Positions 30,860-40,214 are shown, counted from the first letter of the stretch. The stretch is 64,000 bases of DNA from Streptomyces jeddahensis (GCF_001642995.1 NZ_LOHS01000079.1:1-64000), one strand, 5' to 3'. The notes: generated by a model from the letters alone, not told the origin. Numbers and translations are program-made.

Positions 30860-31882
30860 GTGGCCAAGGTAACCAGGGATGACGTAGCACGGCTGGCGGG
30901 TACGTCCACCGCCGTCGTGAGCTACGTCATCAACAACGGACCCCGGCCGGTCGCCCCGGCCACGCGCGAGCGCGTTCTCGCCGCGATCAAGGAGCTGGGC
31001 TACCGGCCCGACCGCGTGGCGCAGGCGATGGCCTCGCGGCGCACCGACCTCATAGGCATGATCGTGCCCGACGCGCGCCAGCCCTTCTTCGGGGAGATGG
31101 CGCACGCGGTCGAACAGGCCGCCGCCGAGCGCGGAAAGATGGTGCTCGTCGGCAACTCCGACTACCTGGACGAACGCGAGGTCCACTACCTGCGTGCCTT
31201 CCTCGGCATGCGGGTCTCCGGGCTGATCCTCGTCAGCCAGGGCCCCAGCGAGACCGCTGCCGCCGAGATCGACGCCTGGGACGCGCGCGTGGTGCTGCTG
31301 CACCGGCGGCCCGAGGCCATAGAGGACGTCGCCGTCGTCACGGACGACATCGGCGGGGCGCAGCTCGCGACCCGCCACCTGCTCGAGCACGGACACGAGT
31401 ACGTCGCGTGCCTCGGCATCACCGAGGAGACCCCGGCCGTCGGCGACCCGGTCGCCGACCACGTCGAGGGCTGGCGCCGCGCGATGGCGGAGGCGGGCCG
31501 GTCGACGGAGGGCCGCCTGTTCCAGGCGCCCTACAACCGCTATGACGCGTACGAGGTCGCGCTGCGGCTGCTGGCCGGGCCCGATCGGCCGCCGGCCATC
31601 GTGTGCGCCACGGATGACCAGGCCATCGGTGTGTTGCGGGCCGCGCGTGAGTTGCGTATCGACGTGCCGGGTGAGTTGGCCGTGGCCGGGTTCGATGACG
31701 TCAAGGAGGCGGCGTTGACGGATCCGCCGCTTACGACGGTGGCGTCGGATCGGCCGGCGATGGCTCGGGCTGCGGTGGATCTCGTGCTGGACGACGGTCT
31801 GCGGGTGGCTGGGTCGCGGCGGGAGCGGTTGAAGTTGTTTCCGTCGCGGTTGGTGGTGCGGCGGTCTTGCGGGTGCGGGTGA
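30860..31882 (+). CDS. LacI-family transcriptional regulator
   Basis: 340 residues. The N-terminal LacI helix-turn-helix (VTRDDVARLAGTSTAVVSYV, hinge RPDRVAQAMASRRTDLIGMI) is followed by a periplasmic-binding-like sensor domain with IVCATDDQAIGVLRAARELR and VAGFDDVKEAAL. The ligand is unknown; a sugar or nucleoside is usual. GTG start 23 bases after glnR on the same strand. It ends in a Cys-containing tail (RRSCGCG) and is followed by a dispersed repeat. Confidence 0.92.
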   Translation: MAKVTRDDVARLAGTSTAVVSYVINNGPRPVAPATRERVLAAIKELGYRPDRVAQAMASRRTDLIGMIVPDARQPFFGEMAHAVEQAAAERGKMVLVGNSDYLDEREVHYLRAFLGMRVSGLILVSQGPSETAAAEIDAWDARVVLLHRRPEAIEDVAVVTDDIGGAQLATRHLLEHGHEYVACLGITEETPAVGDPVADHVEGWRRAMAEAGRSTEGRLFQAPYNRYDAYEVALRLLAGPDRPPAIVCATDDQAIGVLRAARELRIDVPGELAVAGFDDVKEAALTDPPLTTVASDRPAMARAAVDLVLDDGLRVAGSRRERLKLFPSRLVVRRSCGCG

Positions 31883-31917
31883 GCAGGGTTTCTTTCCCCT
31901 AACCCGCCCCTTCCCGA

Positions 31918-31996
31918 AACTGGGGGCTCCGCCCCCGCCCCCGTGATCGGCGGCTCCGCCGCCTCGTCCTCAAACGCCGGACGGGCTGAATTCGTT
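31918..31996. repeat. GC-rich dispersed repeat with nested hairpins after the lacI-type gene
   Basis: GGGGGCTCCGCCCCC, GGCGGCTCCGCCGCC and CGTCCTCAAACGCCGGACG form three consecutive hairpins. The last is the widespread streptomycete motif TCAAACGCCGGACGGGCTGA. It lies between convergent genes and may act as a bidirectional terminator. Confidence 0.7.
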
Positions 31997-31997
31997 C

Positions 31998-33467
31998 TCA
32001 CACGCCAGACGGGGTGAGATCGGTCGTCGGGGGTGGGGTTGGTGCGCCCGGTAGGCGCATCGTTGCCACCGTGCCGCCGCCCTCCGCGGGGCTGAGTGTT
32101 ACCTCTCCGCCGGACTGCTGCACCGTGCGGGCCACGATGGACAGGCCGAGGCCGGAGCCGGGGAGTGCGCGGGCGGACGGGGAGCGCCAGAAGCGGTCGA
32201 AGACGTGTGGGAGCTCGTCGGCCGCGATGCCGGGACCGTGGTCGCGCACCGTCAGTACGCCCCCGTCGAGCCCGACGTCGATCGCGCCGCCGTTCGGGCT
32301 GAACTTCACCGCGTTGTCCAGGATGTTCACGATGGCCCGCTCGAGGGCGGCCGGCTCGGCGCGCACGTACCACGGCTTGAGGTCCGCCGTGATCGTCAGC
32401 TCCGGGCCGCGCAGACGGGCGCGGTCCAGGGCCGTCTCGGCGATGTCGTGCATCGCGACGACCTCGGCCTTGTCCCCGTGCTGGCCCGAGTCCGGACGGG
32501 ACAGCTCCTGCAAGTCGCCGATCAGCGCGGCCAGCTCCGTCATCTGCGCCGTCACGGACGCGAGCAGCGCCTTGCGGTGCTCCGGCGGGATGGCGCGCTT
32601 GGTCTCCTCGCTGCGGACGAGCAGCTCGATGTTGGTACGCAGGGAGGTCAGTGGCGTACGAAGCTCGTGGCCCGCGTCCGCGATCAGCTGCTGCTGCAGG
32701 TCCCGTGAGGACGCCAGCGCGGACGTCATCGAGTTGAAGGAGCGGGACAGGCGGGCGATCTCGTCGTCGCCCTCGGCCGGGATACGGATAGTGAGGTCCT
32801 CCGTACGGGCCACGTGCTCGACGGCCTCGGTGAGGGTGTCGACCGGGCGCAGTCCGGCCCGCGCCACCGCCAGTCCCGCCGCGCCCGCGCCGATGACGCC
32901 GATGCCGGAGACCAGGAGGAGGATGAGGGCGAGATCATTGAGCGTCTTCTCGGTGTCCTTGAGGGGCAAGGCGACCAGGAGAGCGTGGTCCTCGACCAGG
33001 GCCGGCCCGGTGCGGCTGTCGGCGATCAGGGGCAGGGTCAGCACCCGCACGGGGTTGCCGTCGCTGTCGACGCCGTCGCGACGCATCCCCATGCCACGAG
33101 TCGTGCCCTTCGCCACGTCCTCGTCGGCGTCGACGACCTTCACCGTGCCCGCGGAGAACGAGAAGACGCACAGGGTGCCGTCGGACTTGACCACCTGCAT
33201 GTAGTAGGTGCTGGGCTGAGGACCCAGATCGCTCTGATCGGACGTGTTCTGGGCGCAGTCGGTCAGGACCCGGGTGATGGTGCTGGCCCCAACCGGGGAG
33301 TTCGCCGCCCGCAGATCACCGTCGATCGCGGCGAACAGCTTTCCGTGCACGATGAACCAGCAGGTCACCGAAACGGCCGCCACCGCGAACGCCACCGCCG
33401 CGGCGACCAGCAGGGCCAGCCGCGAGCGCAGGGGCAGGGATCGGTATCGCTTGATCACTCGGTTCAC
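31998..33467 (-). CDS. cssS: Two-component sensor histidine kinase, CssS-like
   Basis: 489 residues: TM1 (about 17-38), an extracytoplasmic sensor with a DCAQNTSDQSDLGP stretch and two Cys, TM2 (about 183-205), HAMP, H-box ADAGHELRTPLTSLRTN, N-box NILDNAVKFSPNGG, and G boxes DHGPGIA and GSGLGLSIV. The gene overlaps its response regulator (GTGA). In S. lividans the homologous pair senses secretion stress and controls HtrA-like proteases, and an HtrA gene is two genes upstream here. The css assignment is from memory of gene order. Confidence 0.82.
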   Translation of the reverse strand: MNRVIKRYRSLPLRSRLALLVAAAVAFAVAAVSVTCWFIVHGKLFAAIDGDLRAANSPVGASTITRVLTDCAQNTSDQSDLGPQPSTYYMQVVKSDGTLCVFSFSAGTVKVVDADEDVAKGTTRGMGMRRDGVDSDGNPVRVLTLPLIADSRTGPALVEDHALLVALPLKDTEKTLNDLALILLLVSGIGVIGAGAAGLAVARAGLRPVDTLTEAVEHVARTEDLTIRIPAEGDDEIARLSRSFNSMTSALASSRDLQQQLIADAGHELRTPLTSLRTNIELLVRSEETKRAIPPEHRKALLASVTAQMTELAALIGDLQELSRPDSGQHGDKAEVVAMHDIAETALDRARLRGPELTITADLKPWYVRAEPAALERAIVNILDNAVKFSPNGGAIDVGLDGGVLTVRDHGPGIAADELPHVFDRFWRSPSARALPGSGLGLSIVARTVQQSGGEVTLSPAEGGGTVATMRLPGAPTPPPTTDLTPSGV

Positions 33468-34189
33468 TCGGCGCCGCCCGACCGCAGGACGTACCCGACG
33501 CCCCGCACCGTGTGGACGAGGCGCGGCTCGCCGCCGGCCTCTGTCTTGCGGCGCAGGTACATGACGTACACGTCGAGGGAGTTCGAGGAGGGCTCGAAGT
33601 CGAAGCCCCAGACCGCCTTGAGGATCTGCTCGCGGGTGAGGACCTGGCGCGGGTGCGCGAGGAACATCTCGAGGAGCGTGAACTCGGTGCGGGTCAGTTC
33701 CACGGGCCGCCCGCCGCGGGTGACCTCGCGCGTGGCGAGGTCCATCCGCAGGTCGGCGAAGGTGAGGGCGTCGTCCTCCTGGGCGCCGACCGCCGTGGCG
33801 GCGTACGAGCTGCGGCGCAGCAGGGCCCGGATGCGGGCGAACAGCTCGTCCAGTTCGAACGGCTTGACGAGGTAGTCGTCGGCGCCCGCGTCGAGGCCGG
33901 TGACGCGGTCGCCGACGGTGTCGCGGGCGGTCAGCATCAGGATGGGCGTAGTCGTGCCCGCGCCCCGCATGCGGCGGGCCGCGGTGAGGCCGTCCATGCG
34001 GGGCATCTGGATGTCGAGTACGACGAGGTCGGGCCGGTACGCGGTGGCCTTCTCCAGGGCGTCCGCGCCGTCGACGGCGACCTCGGTGTCGTATCCCTCG
34101 AAGACGAGGCTCCGCTGGAGGGCCTCCCGCACGGCGGGCTCGTCGTCGACGATCAGAATGCGCTGCGGTTCGCCTTCGGCGGGGCTCAT
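33464..34189 (-). CDS. cssR: OmpR-family response regulator, CssR-like
   Basis: 241 residues with a full receiver (ILIVDDEP, phospho-acceptor in LVVLDIQMPRMDG, Thr in LMLTARD, Lys in YLVKPF) and a winged helix (LTRTEFTLLEMFLAHPRQVL, SLDVYVMYLRRKTEAGGEPR). It is the partner of the overlapping kinase. OmpR-type regulators bind direct repeats with 11-base spacing; exactly such repeats lie before the HtrA-like gene at 36.0 kb. Confidence 0.88.
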   Translation of the reverse strand: MSPAEGEPQRILIVDDEPAVREALQRSLVFEGYDTEVAVDGADALEKATAYRPDLVVLDIQMPRMDGLTAARRMRGAGTTTPILMLTARDTVGDRVTGLDAGADDYLVKPFELDELFARIRALLRRSSYAATAVGAQEDDALTFADLRMDLATREVTRGGRPVELTRTEFTLLEMFLAHPRQVLTREQILKAVWGFDFEPSSNSLDVYVMYLRRKTEAGGEPRLVHTVRGVGYVLRSGGAE

Positions 34190-34323
34190 GCGGTGTCTTC
34201 CTCGGGAGTACGGTCGTCTCAGGACAGGTAAAGCGTCGCACGACGTGCGGGGCGGACACGCCCCTCCCGGGCCGCGGGGCGCCGTCTTGGGCTGCGCCCG
34301 TACGTTTCAAGCGCACCGCCGTC

Positions 34324-34397
34324 GTGGGTTGTGCCCACCCGTTCCTCCCCCAGAGCCTTAAGGGCCTGGGGGGACCCCCAGCGGAACGCCTGCCCAC
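34324..34397 (-). repeat. Family A dispersed palindromic repeat, long form, reversed
   Basis: It is the reverse complement of the 28045 copy with three substitutions, including the central AGGCCCTTAAGGCTCTGGGG. It is the only one of seven copies in this orientation. It lies in the gap between the response regulator and the small protein gene. Confidence 0.85.
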
Positions 34398-34423
34398 AAC
34401 GGCGGCCGTCGCCGGTCTGGGGC

Positions 34424-34681
34424 TCAGCACATCGCGGGGGTGAGCCGGTGCAGCGGGACCTTGCGGCGGTGGGGGCGCGCGGCGGTGGTGCGGAGGCCCA
34501 TCAGATGCGGGACCGCCACCTCCCGGGCGCGGGTCCCCGGGGCGGGGATCTCGGACGTCTCAGCCACCCGCGGCGTCGCCGCCGCGTGGAGTTCGTTCGC
34601 CACGGCCAGGGCCACGGAGACCTCGGCGGGGCGGACGGGGGCGGTCACCTCGTGCTGAACCTTCTTGATCATGTCGATCAT
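34424..34681 (-). CDS. Small hypothetical protein between htrA and cssR
   Basis: 85 residues, MIDMIKKVQHEVTAPVRPAE at the start and a basic C-terminus (RPHRRKVPLHRLTPAMC). No membrane segment or known motif. The ATG has AAGGAG six bases upstream, which supports translation. It starts 38 bases after the HtrA-like stop codon and so probably shares its transcript. Function unknown. Confidence 0.65.
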   Translation of the reverse strand: MIDMIKKVQHEVTAPVRPAEVSVALAVANELHAAATPRVAETSEIPAPGTRAREVAVPHLMGLRTTAARPHRRKVPLHRLTPAMC

Positions 34682-34718
34682 GTCGAACTCCTTACCAGTG
34701 GCCCGGAAGGGCGCCCGC

Positions 34719-35999
34719 TCAGCTGTCGGAGCCGGAGCGGAGCTTGTCCAGGTCGGACTTGACGGTGTTGATCGGGATGGCGAAGCCCAGGCCCACGCTG
34801 CCCGCGCTGGACGAGCTGCTCGACGAGGTCGGCGAGTACATGGCGGAGTTGATGCCGATGATGTTGCCGTTCATGTCGATCAGCGCGCCGCCCGAGTTGC
34901 CGGGGTTGAGCGAGGCGTCGGTCTGCAGGGCCTTGTAGGTGGTCGTGGAGGAGCCGGTGTCGCCGTTGAACTCCTGGCCGCCGAACTCGAAAGGCCAGCC
35001 GAAACCGCCACCGGGCTGTTGCTGCTGCCCCTGGCTCTCGTCCGTCGAGACGGTGACGTCCCGGTCGAGCGCCGAGATGATGCCGCTGGTCACGGTGCCG
35101 CTCAGGCCCTCGGGGGAGCCGATCGCGACGACCTCGTCGCCGACCTTGACGTTGCTGGAGTCGCCGAGCGAGGCGGCCGTCAGGCCGGAGGCGTCCTCGA
35201 GCTTGATCAGCGCGAGGTCCTTCTTGCTGTCGGTGCCGACGACCTTGGCGGTGTACGTCTTGCCGTTGCTGGTCGTGGCCTTGACCGACGAGGCGCCGGA
35301 GATGACGTGGTTGTTGGTGATGATCTCGCCGTTGCTGGTGATGATCACGCCGGAGCCGGTGGATTCCCCGGCGTTCGAGGTGGCGTTGATCTCGACGATG
35401 CTCGGGCTGACCGCCTCGGCGACACCGGCGACGGTGCCCCTCTTGCTGGTGGGCACCACGCTCGTGCCGGCGCTGGCCGTCGTGACGTCCTTGCCGGTCA
35501 GCTCCTGGAAGGCGAACGCGGTGCCGCCGCCCACGGCCGCGGCCGCGATCGCGACGGCGGCGAGCAGCGCCATCGGGCCCTTCGCGCGGCGCCGGGGCGC
35601 GGGCGCCGCCGACTCGGCAGGGGCGGCGAAGGCGTACCCACCGCCGTACCCACCGCCGTATCCACCGCCCGTTCCGTTGCCGTCATGACCGTCGCCGCCG
35701 CCCGGACCGGAGCCCGGCCACACCCTGGTGCCCGGCGCGACGGAGACCGGCTGTACCGGGTCGTACGCGGGCGGGGGCGGCCACTCGGCGCCCGCCGGGG
35801 CGGCCTGGTACGCGGACTGCTGCCCGGCCTGAGAACCGAACTGGTGCCCGTACTGGTGCCCGGCCTGAGGCCCGGCTCCAGGGGCGGTGGCGAACCGCTG
35901 CGTGGCGGAGTCGTCGGAAGAGTGCTGCTGCTCGGGGTACGCGGACTGCTGGCTGTCGCCCTGGGGGTACTCGCCGTCGCGGCGGATGCTCTCGGTCAT
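34719..35999 (-). CDS. HtrA/DegP-type membrane-anchored serine protease without PDZ domain
   Basis: 426 residues: a cytoplasmic Gln/Tyr/Gly-rich segment (1-138), one helix (MALLAAVAIAAAAVGGGTAF) and an extracytoplasmic trypsin-like domain with the triad His in TNNHVI, Asp in KKDLALIK and Ser in NPGNSGGAL. The chain ends soon after IPINTVKSDL, where most HtrA proteins continue into a PDZ domain. In S. lividans the homologue, as I recall, is an HtrA-type target of the neighbouring CssRS system. Three 11-base direct repeats lie just before the start. It probably degrades misfolded exported proteins. Confidence 0.9.
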   Translation of the reverse strand: MTESIRRDGEYPQGDSQQSAYPEQQHSSDDSATQRFATAPGAGPQAGHQYGHQFGSQAGQQSAYQAAPAGAEWPPPPAYDPVQPVSVAPGTRVWPGSGPGGGDGHDGNGTGGGYGGGYGGGYAFAAPAESAAPAPRRRAKGPMALLAAVAIAAAAVGGGTAFAFQELTGKDVTTASAGTSVVPTSKRGTVAGVAEAVSPSIVEINATSNAGESTGSGVIITSNGEIITNNHVISGASSVKATTSNGKTYTAKVVGTDSKKDLALIKLEDASGLTAASLGDSSNVKVGDEVVAIGSPEGLSGTVTSGIISALDRDVTVSTDESQGQQQQPGGGFGWPFEFGGQEFNGDTGSSTTTYKALQTDASLNPGNSGGALIDMNGNIIGINSAMYSPTSSSSSSSAGSVGLGFAIPINTVKSDLDKLRSGSDS

Positions 36000-36016
36000 G
36001 CTTCAGAGTTTTTCCG

Positions 36017-36049
36017 CGCTCCATGAGAGCTCCCTGAGTGCTCCCTGAG
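36017..36049. promoter_or_regulatory. Three tandem 11-bp repeats before htrA, candidate CssR site
   Basis: On the plus strand the units are CGCTCCATGAG, AGCTCCCTGAG and TGCTCCCTGAG, exactly adjacent at 36017, 36028 and 36039. Direct repeats with an 11-base period are the classic operator form for OmpR-family regulators. The site is 18-50 bases from the HtrA-like start and also in the gap shared with the divergent secreted protease. Confidence 0.65.
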
Positions 36050-36328
36050 AAGCCCGACAGAAGTGCGTATGCCCGATATAAGGGCGGTCGGGCCGAGAAA
36101 CAGGGGGTTGCCGCGCGGTGATGTGACGGAAGCCCGGGACGAACACTTGGCCATCCCTCTGTGAAGCCGGTGTGCAGAGGGGTTCCTGAGACCTACGATC
36201 TCCGCGCCGGAGGGGGGCTCCGCGGCTTTCGCCTTGACTCACGCCTGTGACTGTCCGCGAGGCGAGGTGTCTGCGTCGTATGCCCTGCTCGGGCCCACGA
36301 TCACAGCACACCACCCCAGGAGACCTGA
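36050..36328. other. Intergenic region between two divergent protease genes
   Basis: Beyond the direct repeats, this stretch shows GATATAAGGG near 36074 and a TTGACT-like hexamer near 36234, but no convincingly spaced promoter. No further gene is seen. The last bases hold the CCAGGAGACC ribosome site of the secreted protease. Confidence 0.4.
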
Positions 36329-38125
36329 GTGATACGTGCCCTGCGCGGCCGCAGCGGACGCCCCGTGAAGGCGGCGTCCGCGGCCGTTCTCGCACTGGCG
36401 CTGAGCTGCGCCGGTGCCGTCGCGGCACAGCCCGCGGCAGCGGCCGGCGAGCCGCACCGCCTGCCGAAGGCGGGCCCGTCCCAGACCGCGGCTCCCAAGC
36501 CGACCGCCTCCGACAAGCAGCTCCACAAGCGGATCGTCGAGGCCGCCGAGGACGTGGCGACGACGTCCGAGGACCCGGCCCCAGCACCGGAGCAGACCCC
36601 GACCGAGGAGTCCGGCAGGACTCAGACGCCGTTCATCATCGGCGGCACCGAGACCACCATCTCCAGCGCCCCGTGGATGGTCCAGCTCGGTTACCACGAC
36701 GACGCGACCGGCGAGGGCTACTTCTGCGGCGGCACCCTCGTCGCCCCGAACAAGGTCCTCACGGCCGCCCACTGCGTCGCGGGCCTCGACTGGAAGACCA
36801 ACGGCGCCGTCCTCGCCGGCACCGCCGACCTCGACGACACCACCACCGGCACCGTCGCGGGCGTGTGGAGCCAGTGGAGCCACCCCCGCTTCAACGCGTC
36901 GACCGTGCAGAACGACATCGCGGTCCTCACCCTCGACCGCCCGCTGGAGCAGACCTGGCTGCGCCTGGCCGCCTCCAACGACAGCGCGCTGTACGCCCCG
37001 GGCACCACCGGGACCGTCTACGGCTGGGGCCTGACCTCCGGCGCGGACGGCGCCGAGCTGTCGTCGAAGCTCCGCAAGGTCAGCCTGCCGATGGTCGCCG
37101 ACTCGACGTGCAACAGCGCGATGCAGTCGGTCCTGGGCAGCGACGCGTTCGTCGAGGGCTCGATGGTCTGCGCGGGCACCCCGGCGACCGGCACCGACGA
37201 GGGCACCAAGAGCCCCTGCAACGGCGACTCCGGCGGCCCGCTCGTGGTCGGCGGCAAGATCGTGGGCGTGGTGTCGTGGGGTGTCGCGGGCTGCACGGCC
37301 GAGGGCGCGTACCCGGTGTTCACCAAGGTCAGCTCGTACACCTGGGCGGCCCAGCCGCGCATCGACGACGCCGACCTGTCGTTCGACGGCCGGGCGGACC
37401 TGCTGGCCCGTACGCCGTCGGGCAACCTGTTCGAGCAGGACAGCAAGGGCACCTCGCTCACCCAGCGGGCGTACCTCAGCAACGGCTGGGAGGGCATCAG
37501 CTGGGGCCTCCAGGCGGACCTCGACCGCGACTGGTTCCAGGACCTGATCGTCCGGGACAAGGCCGACGGCAAGCTGTACCGCAGCTACCTGGACCACGCC
37601 AGCGGCGAGTTCGCCTGGATGCAGATCAGCACGGTCTGGGGCGGCTACAAGTCGTATGCGATCCCCGGTGACATGACCGGTGACGCGCGGCCCGACATGG
37701 TCGTGGTGGACGCCGACGGCTCGGCCTACCTCTACCCGGGCCGGGGCAACGGCCAGTTCAACGCGAAGATCAAGGTGGTCAGCGGGGCCTGGAAGGGCTT
37801 CAAGGTCCTCGGGCGCGGCGACCTGTCCGGTGACGGCAAGCCCGACCTGCTGGTCCGCGACACGGCGAACACCCTGTGGCTGTACAGGGGTACGGGCAAG
37901 GCCTCGGCTCCCTGGTCGCCCCGCATCAAGGCGCGTACGGGCTGGAACTTCACCGCGCTCGTCTCCAACGGCGACATGACCGGTGACGGCATCTCCGACG
38001 TCCTGGCCAGGTCGTCGGACGGCACGCTGTGGCTCTACCCGGGCACGAACAAGGCCTCGACGGACCTGTTCGCCTCGCGCAAGAGCCTGGGCACCGGGTT
38101 CAACCAGTACAACCTGCTGTTCTGA
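36329..38125 (+). CDS. Secreted S1-family serine protease with C-terminal FG-GAP/VCBS propeller
   Basis: 598 residues: signal peptide ending near AAQPAAAA, a propeptide-like segment to about 105, then a chymotrypsin-fold domain beginning FIIGGTETTI with His in TAAHC, Asp in NDIAVL and Ser in CNGDSGGPL. The residue six before the catalytic Ser, which sets specificity, is Ser rather than trypsin's Asp. A C-terminal region of repeated DxxGDxxxDLLxR units (DMTGDARPDMVVVDADG, DLSGDGKPDLLVRDTA) forms an FG-GAP-type propeller, perhaps for binding. GTG start after CCAGGAGACC. Confidence 0.9.
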   Translation: MIRALRGRSGRPVKAASAAVLALALSCAGAVAAQPAAAAGEPHRLPKAGPSQTAAPKPTASDKQLHKRIVEAAEDVATTSEDPAPAPEQTPTEESGRTQTPFIIGGTETTISSAPWMVQLGYHDDATGEGYFCGGTLVAPNKVLTAAHCVAGLDWKTNGAVLAGTADLDDTTTGTVAGVWSQWSHPRFNASTVQNDIAVLTLDRPLEQTWLRLAASNDSALYAPGTTGTVYGWGLTSGADGAELSSKLRKVSLPMVADSTCNSAMQSVLGSDAFVEGSMVCAGTPATGTDEGTKSPCNGDSGGPLVVGGKIVGVVSWGVAGCTAEGAYPVFTKVSSYTWAAQPRIDDADLSFDGRADLLARTPSGNLFEQDSKGTSLTQRAYLSNGWEGISWGLQADLDRDWFQDLIVRDKADGKLYRSYLDHASGEFAWMQISTVWGGYKSYAIPGDMTGDARPDMVVVDADGSAYLYPGRGNGQFNAKIKVVSGAWKGFKVLGRGDLSGDGKPDLLVRDTANTLWLYRGTGKASAPWSPRIKARTGWNFTALVSNGDMTGDGISDVLARSSDGTLWLYPGTNKASTDLFASRKSLGTGFNQYNLLF

Positions 38126-38131
38126 GAAAGC

Positions 38132-38170
38132 GGGGCGGTCGGCGGAACCCTCGGTGCCGCCGACCGCCCC
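38132..38170. terminator. Bidirectional hairpin between convergent secreted-enzyme genes
   Basis: GGGGCGGTCGGCGG (38132-38145) pairs perfectly with CCGCCGACCGCCCC (38157-38170), 14 bases with an 11-base loop, seven bases after the protease stop and 31 bases from the nucleotidase stop. Confidence 0.85.
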
Positions 38171-38200
38171 TCAGCGGTCGTCAGTTGTGCTTACTCGTCC

Positions 38201-39994
38201 TCACTTGACGACCGTGATCCGGTCCGCCGCCGGCACCGGATACGGCGTCGCGGCCGAGGAGTTCGCCGTGAGGTACTCCTCGAAGGCCGCCAGGTCGTCG
38301 CCGCCGACCAGGACGTTCGTGCCCTTGCCGAGCTCGGCGAAGCCGTCGCCGCCGCCCGCGAGGAACGAGTTCATCGCGACGCGGTAGGTGGCAGCCGGGT
38401 CGATCGCCGCACCGTTCAGCTTCACCGAGTCGGTGACGACCCGGGCGGCGCCCGTCTTGGTGAGATCGAGGGTGTAGGTGAGACCCGCGGAGACCTGGAG
38501 GATCTTCGGCGCCGCCTCGTTGCTGCCGCTGACCTGCTGCTGCAGCGCGGTGATCAGCTGCGCACCGGTGAGATCGACCAGGTTGACCGTGTTGGCGAAC
38601 GGCTGGACCGTGTACGCCTCGCCGTACGTCACCACGCCGTCGCCCTCGCTGCCGCTCGCCGCGTAGGTGAGCGGGGCACGGATACCGCCCGGGTTCATCA
38701 GCGCCAAGTCCGCCTCCGGATCGAGGGACTTGGCGTAAGCGAGCTGGGCGTCGGCGATCAGGTCGCCGAGCGGGGACTCGGTGCCGGTGTTCGGGATCTC
38801 GCCCGCGATGTAGCCGATGGGCCGGCTGGCGACGGGCGCGGCGAGCTCCTTCCAGCGGGTGATCAGCTCCGTCATGTCCGGGGCCTTGGCGACGTCACGG
38901 GTCACGACGTGGTTGGCGGACTTGACGGCCGTACGGGCGATGTCGCCGGTCCAGCGGTCGTACGTGAGCGTGGTGTCCGTGTAGAGCCGGCCGAAGGACG
39001 CGGCCGAGGTCACCGTGCGGGGGTTGCCCGCCGGGTCGTCGATGGTGCACGCGTACGCCTGGTGGGTGTGGCCGGTGACCAGCGCGTCCACCTGCGGCGT
39101 GATGTTCTTGGCGATGTCGACGATCGGGCCGGAGATGCCGTCGCCCGGACCGGGGCTGTCGCAGTCGTAGTTGTACGCCGCCGAGGCGGGCGCGCCGCCC
39201 TCGTGGATCAGCGCGACGATCGACTTCACGCCCTGCTTCTGCAGCACCTTGGCGTACTTGTTGATCGTCTCGACCTCGTCACCGAACTTCAGTCCCTTGA
39301 CGCCCTCGGCGGAGACGATGTCCGGGGTGCCCTCCAGGGTCACGCCGATGAAGCCGACCTTGACGCCGTTCTTCTTCCACACCCAGTACGGCTTGAGGAT
39401 CGGCTTGCCGGTCTTCTCGTCCGTCACGTTCGCCGCGAGGTAGGGGAAGTTGGCGCCCGCGAACTCCTCGCTGTCGTTGTAACAGCCGTCCTCGGGATGG
39501 CAGCCGCCGTTCTGCAGGCGGGCCAGCTCCTTCGCGCCCTCGTCGAACTCGTGGTTGCCGACCGAGGTGACGTCGAGGTCGAGGCCGTTGAGCGCCTCGA
39601 TGGTCGGCTCGTCGTGGAAGAGCCCGGAGATCAGCGGCGAGGCGCCGACCATGTCGCCGGCGGCGGCCGTGATCGAGTACTTGTTGCCCTCGCGGGCCTG
39701 GCGCAAATGGGTGGCGAGGTACTCGACGCCGCCGGCGTTGATGGTCTCGGTCGTGCCGTCCTCGTGCACGTGCGTGACCCGCCCGGAGGAGCCGGCCGGG
39801 GGCTCCAGGTTGCCGTGCAGGTCGTTGAAGGACAGCAGTTGCACGTCCTGATAGCGGCCGGGCAGCGAGGCGGCGCTCTTGGTCTCCCCCGCCGTCGCGG
39901 GGATCGCGGCGATCAGCGCCCCGGTGGTCGACAGCACCGCCGCGCCGACCAGTATCCGGCGGGCGGCCCTCTTCTTGTGGGGTCTAGCGGACAT
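38201..39994 (-). CDS. Secreted bifunctional metallophosphatase / 5'-nucleotidase
   Basis: 597 residues with a signal peptide (KKRAARRILVGAAVLSTTGA). The calcineurin-type metal-binding motifs are FNDLHGNLEP, AAGDMVGASP, VGNHEFDEG and VTGHTHQAY. The C-terminal 5'-nucleotidase substrate domain has the GGIRAPL and NSFLAGGGDGF motifs. It should release phosphate from extracellular nucleotides, fitting the phosphate-related island that starts 4 kb to the right. I saw no PHO box before it. The start was taken at the ATG that precedes the basic signal-peptide head. Confidence 0.93.
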   Translation of the reverse strand: MSARPHKKRAARRILVGAAVLSTTGALIAAIPATAGETKSAASLPGRYQDVQLLSFNDLHGNLEPPAGSSGRVTHVHEDGTTETINAGGVEYLATHLRQAREGNKYSITAAAGDMVGASPLISGLFHDEPTIEALNGLDLDVTSVGNHEFDEGAKELARLQNGGCHPEDGCYNDSEEFAGANFPYLAANVTDEKTGKPILKPYWVWKKNGVKVGFIGVTLEGTPDIVSAEGVKGLKFGDEVETINKYAKVLQKQGVKSIVALIHEGGAPASAAYNYDCDSPGPGDGISGPIVDIAKNITPQVDALVTGHTHQAYACTIDDPAGNPRTVTSAASFGRLYTDTTLTYDRWTGDIARTAVKSANHVVTRDVAKAPDMTELITRWKELAAPVASRPIGYIAGEIPNTGTESPLGDLIADAQLAYAKSLDPEADLALMNPGGIRAPLTYAASGSEGDGVVTYGEAYTVQPFANTVNLVDLTGAQLITALQQQVSGSNEAAPKILQVSAGLTYTLDLTKTGAARVVTDSVKLNGAAIDPAATYRVAMNSFLAGGGDGFAELGKGTNVLVGGDDLAAFEEYLTANSSAATPYPVPAADRITVVK

Positions 39995-40214
39995 TTGTCC
40001 CCTCGTTGGCTCAGCGTGAAGGGTGTGGCAAGTGTGAGCCGCAGCCTAGAGTCAACGCGCGTAGCACAACAGGGGTTTGGTGGTTACGGACTGGTTTCCG
40101 ACGCCACACCCCGGGAACACCGGCGGCCCGCCGCGAGCGGGTGCTGGGCCGACGGCCGGAACACCCTGCCGGGAACCGTTTGCCCGCCGTCGGGACCGCC
40201 GTACTCTCGTATCC

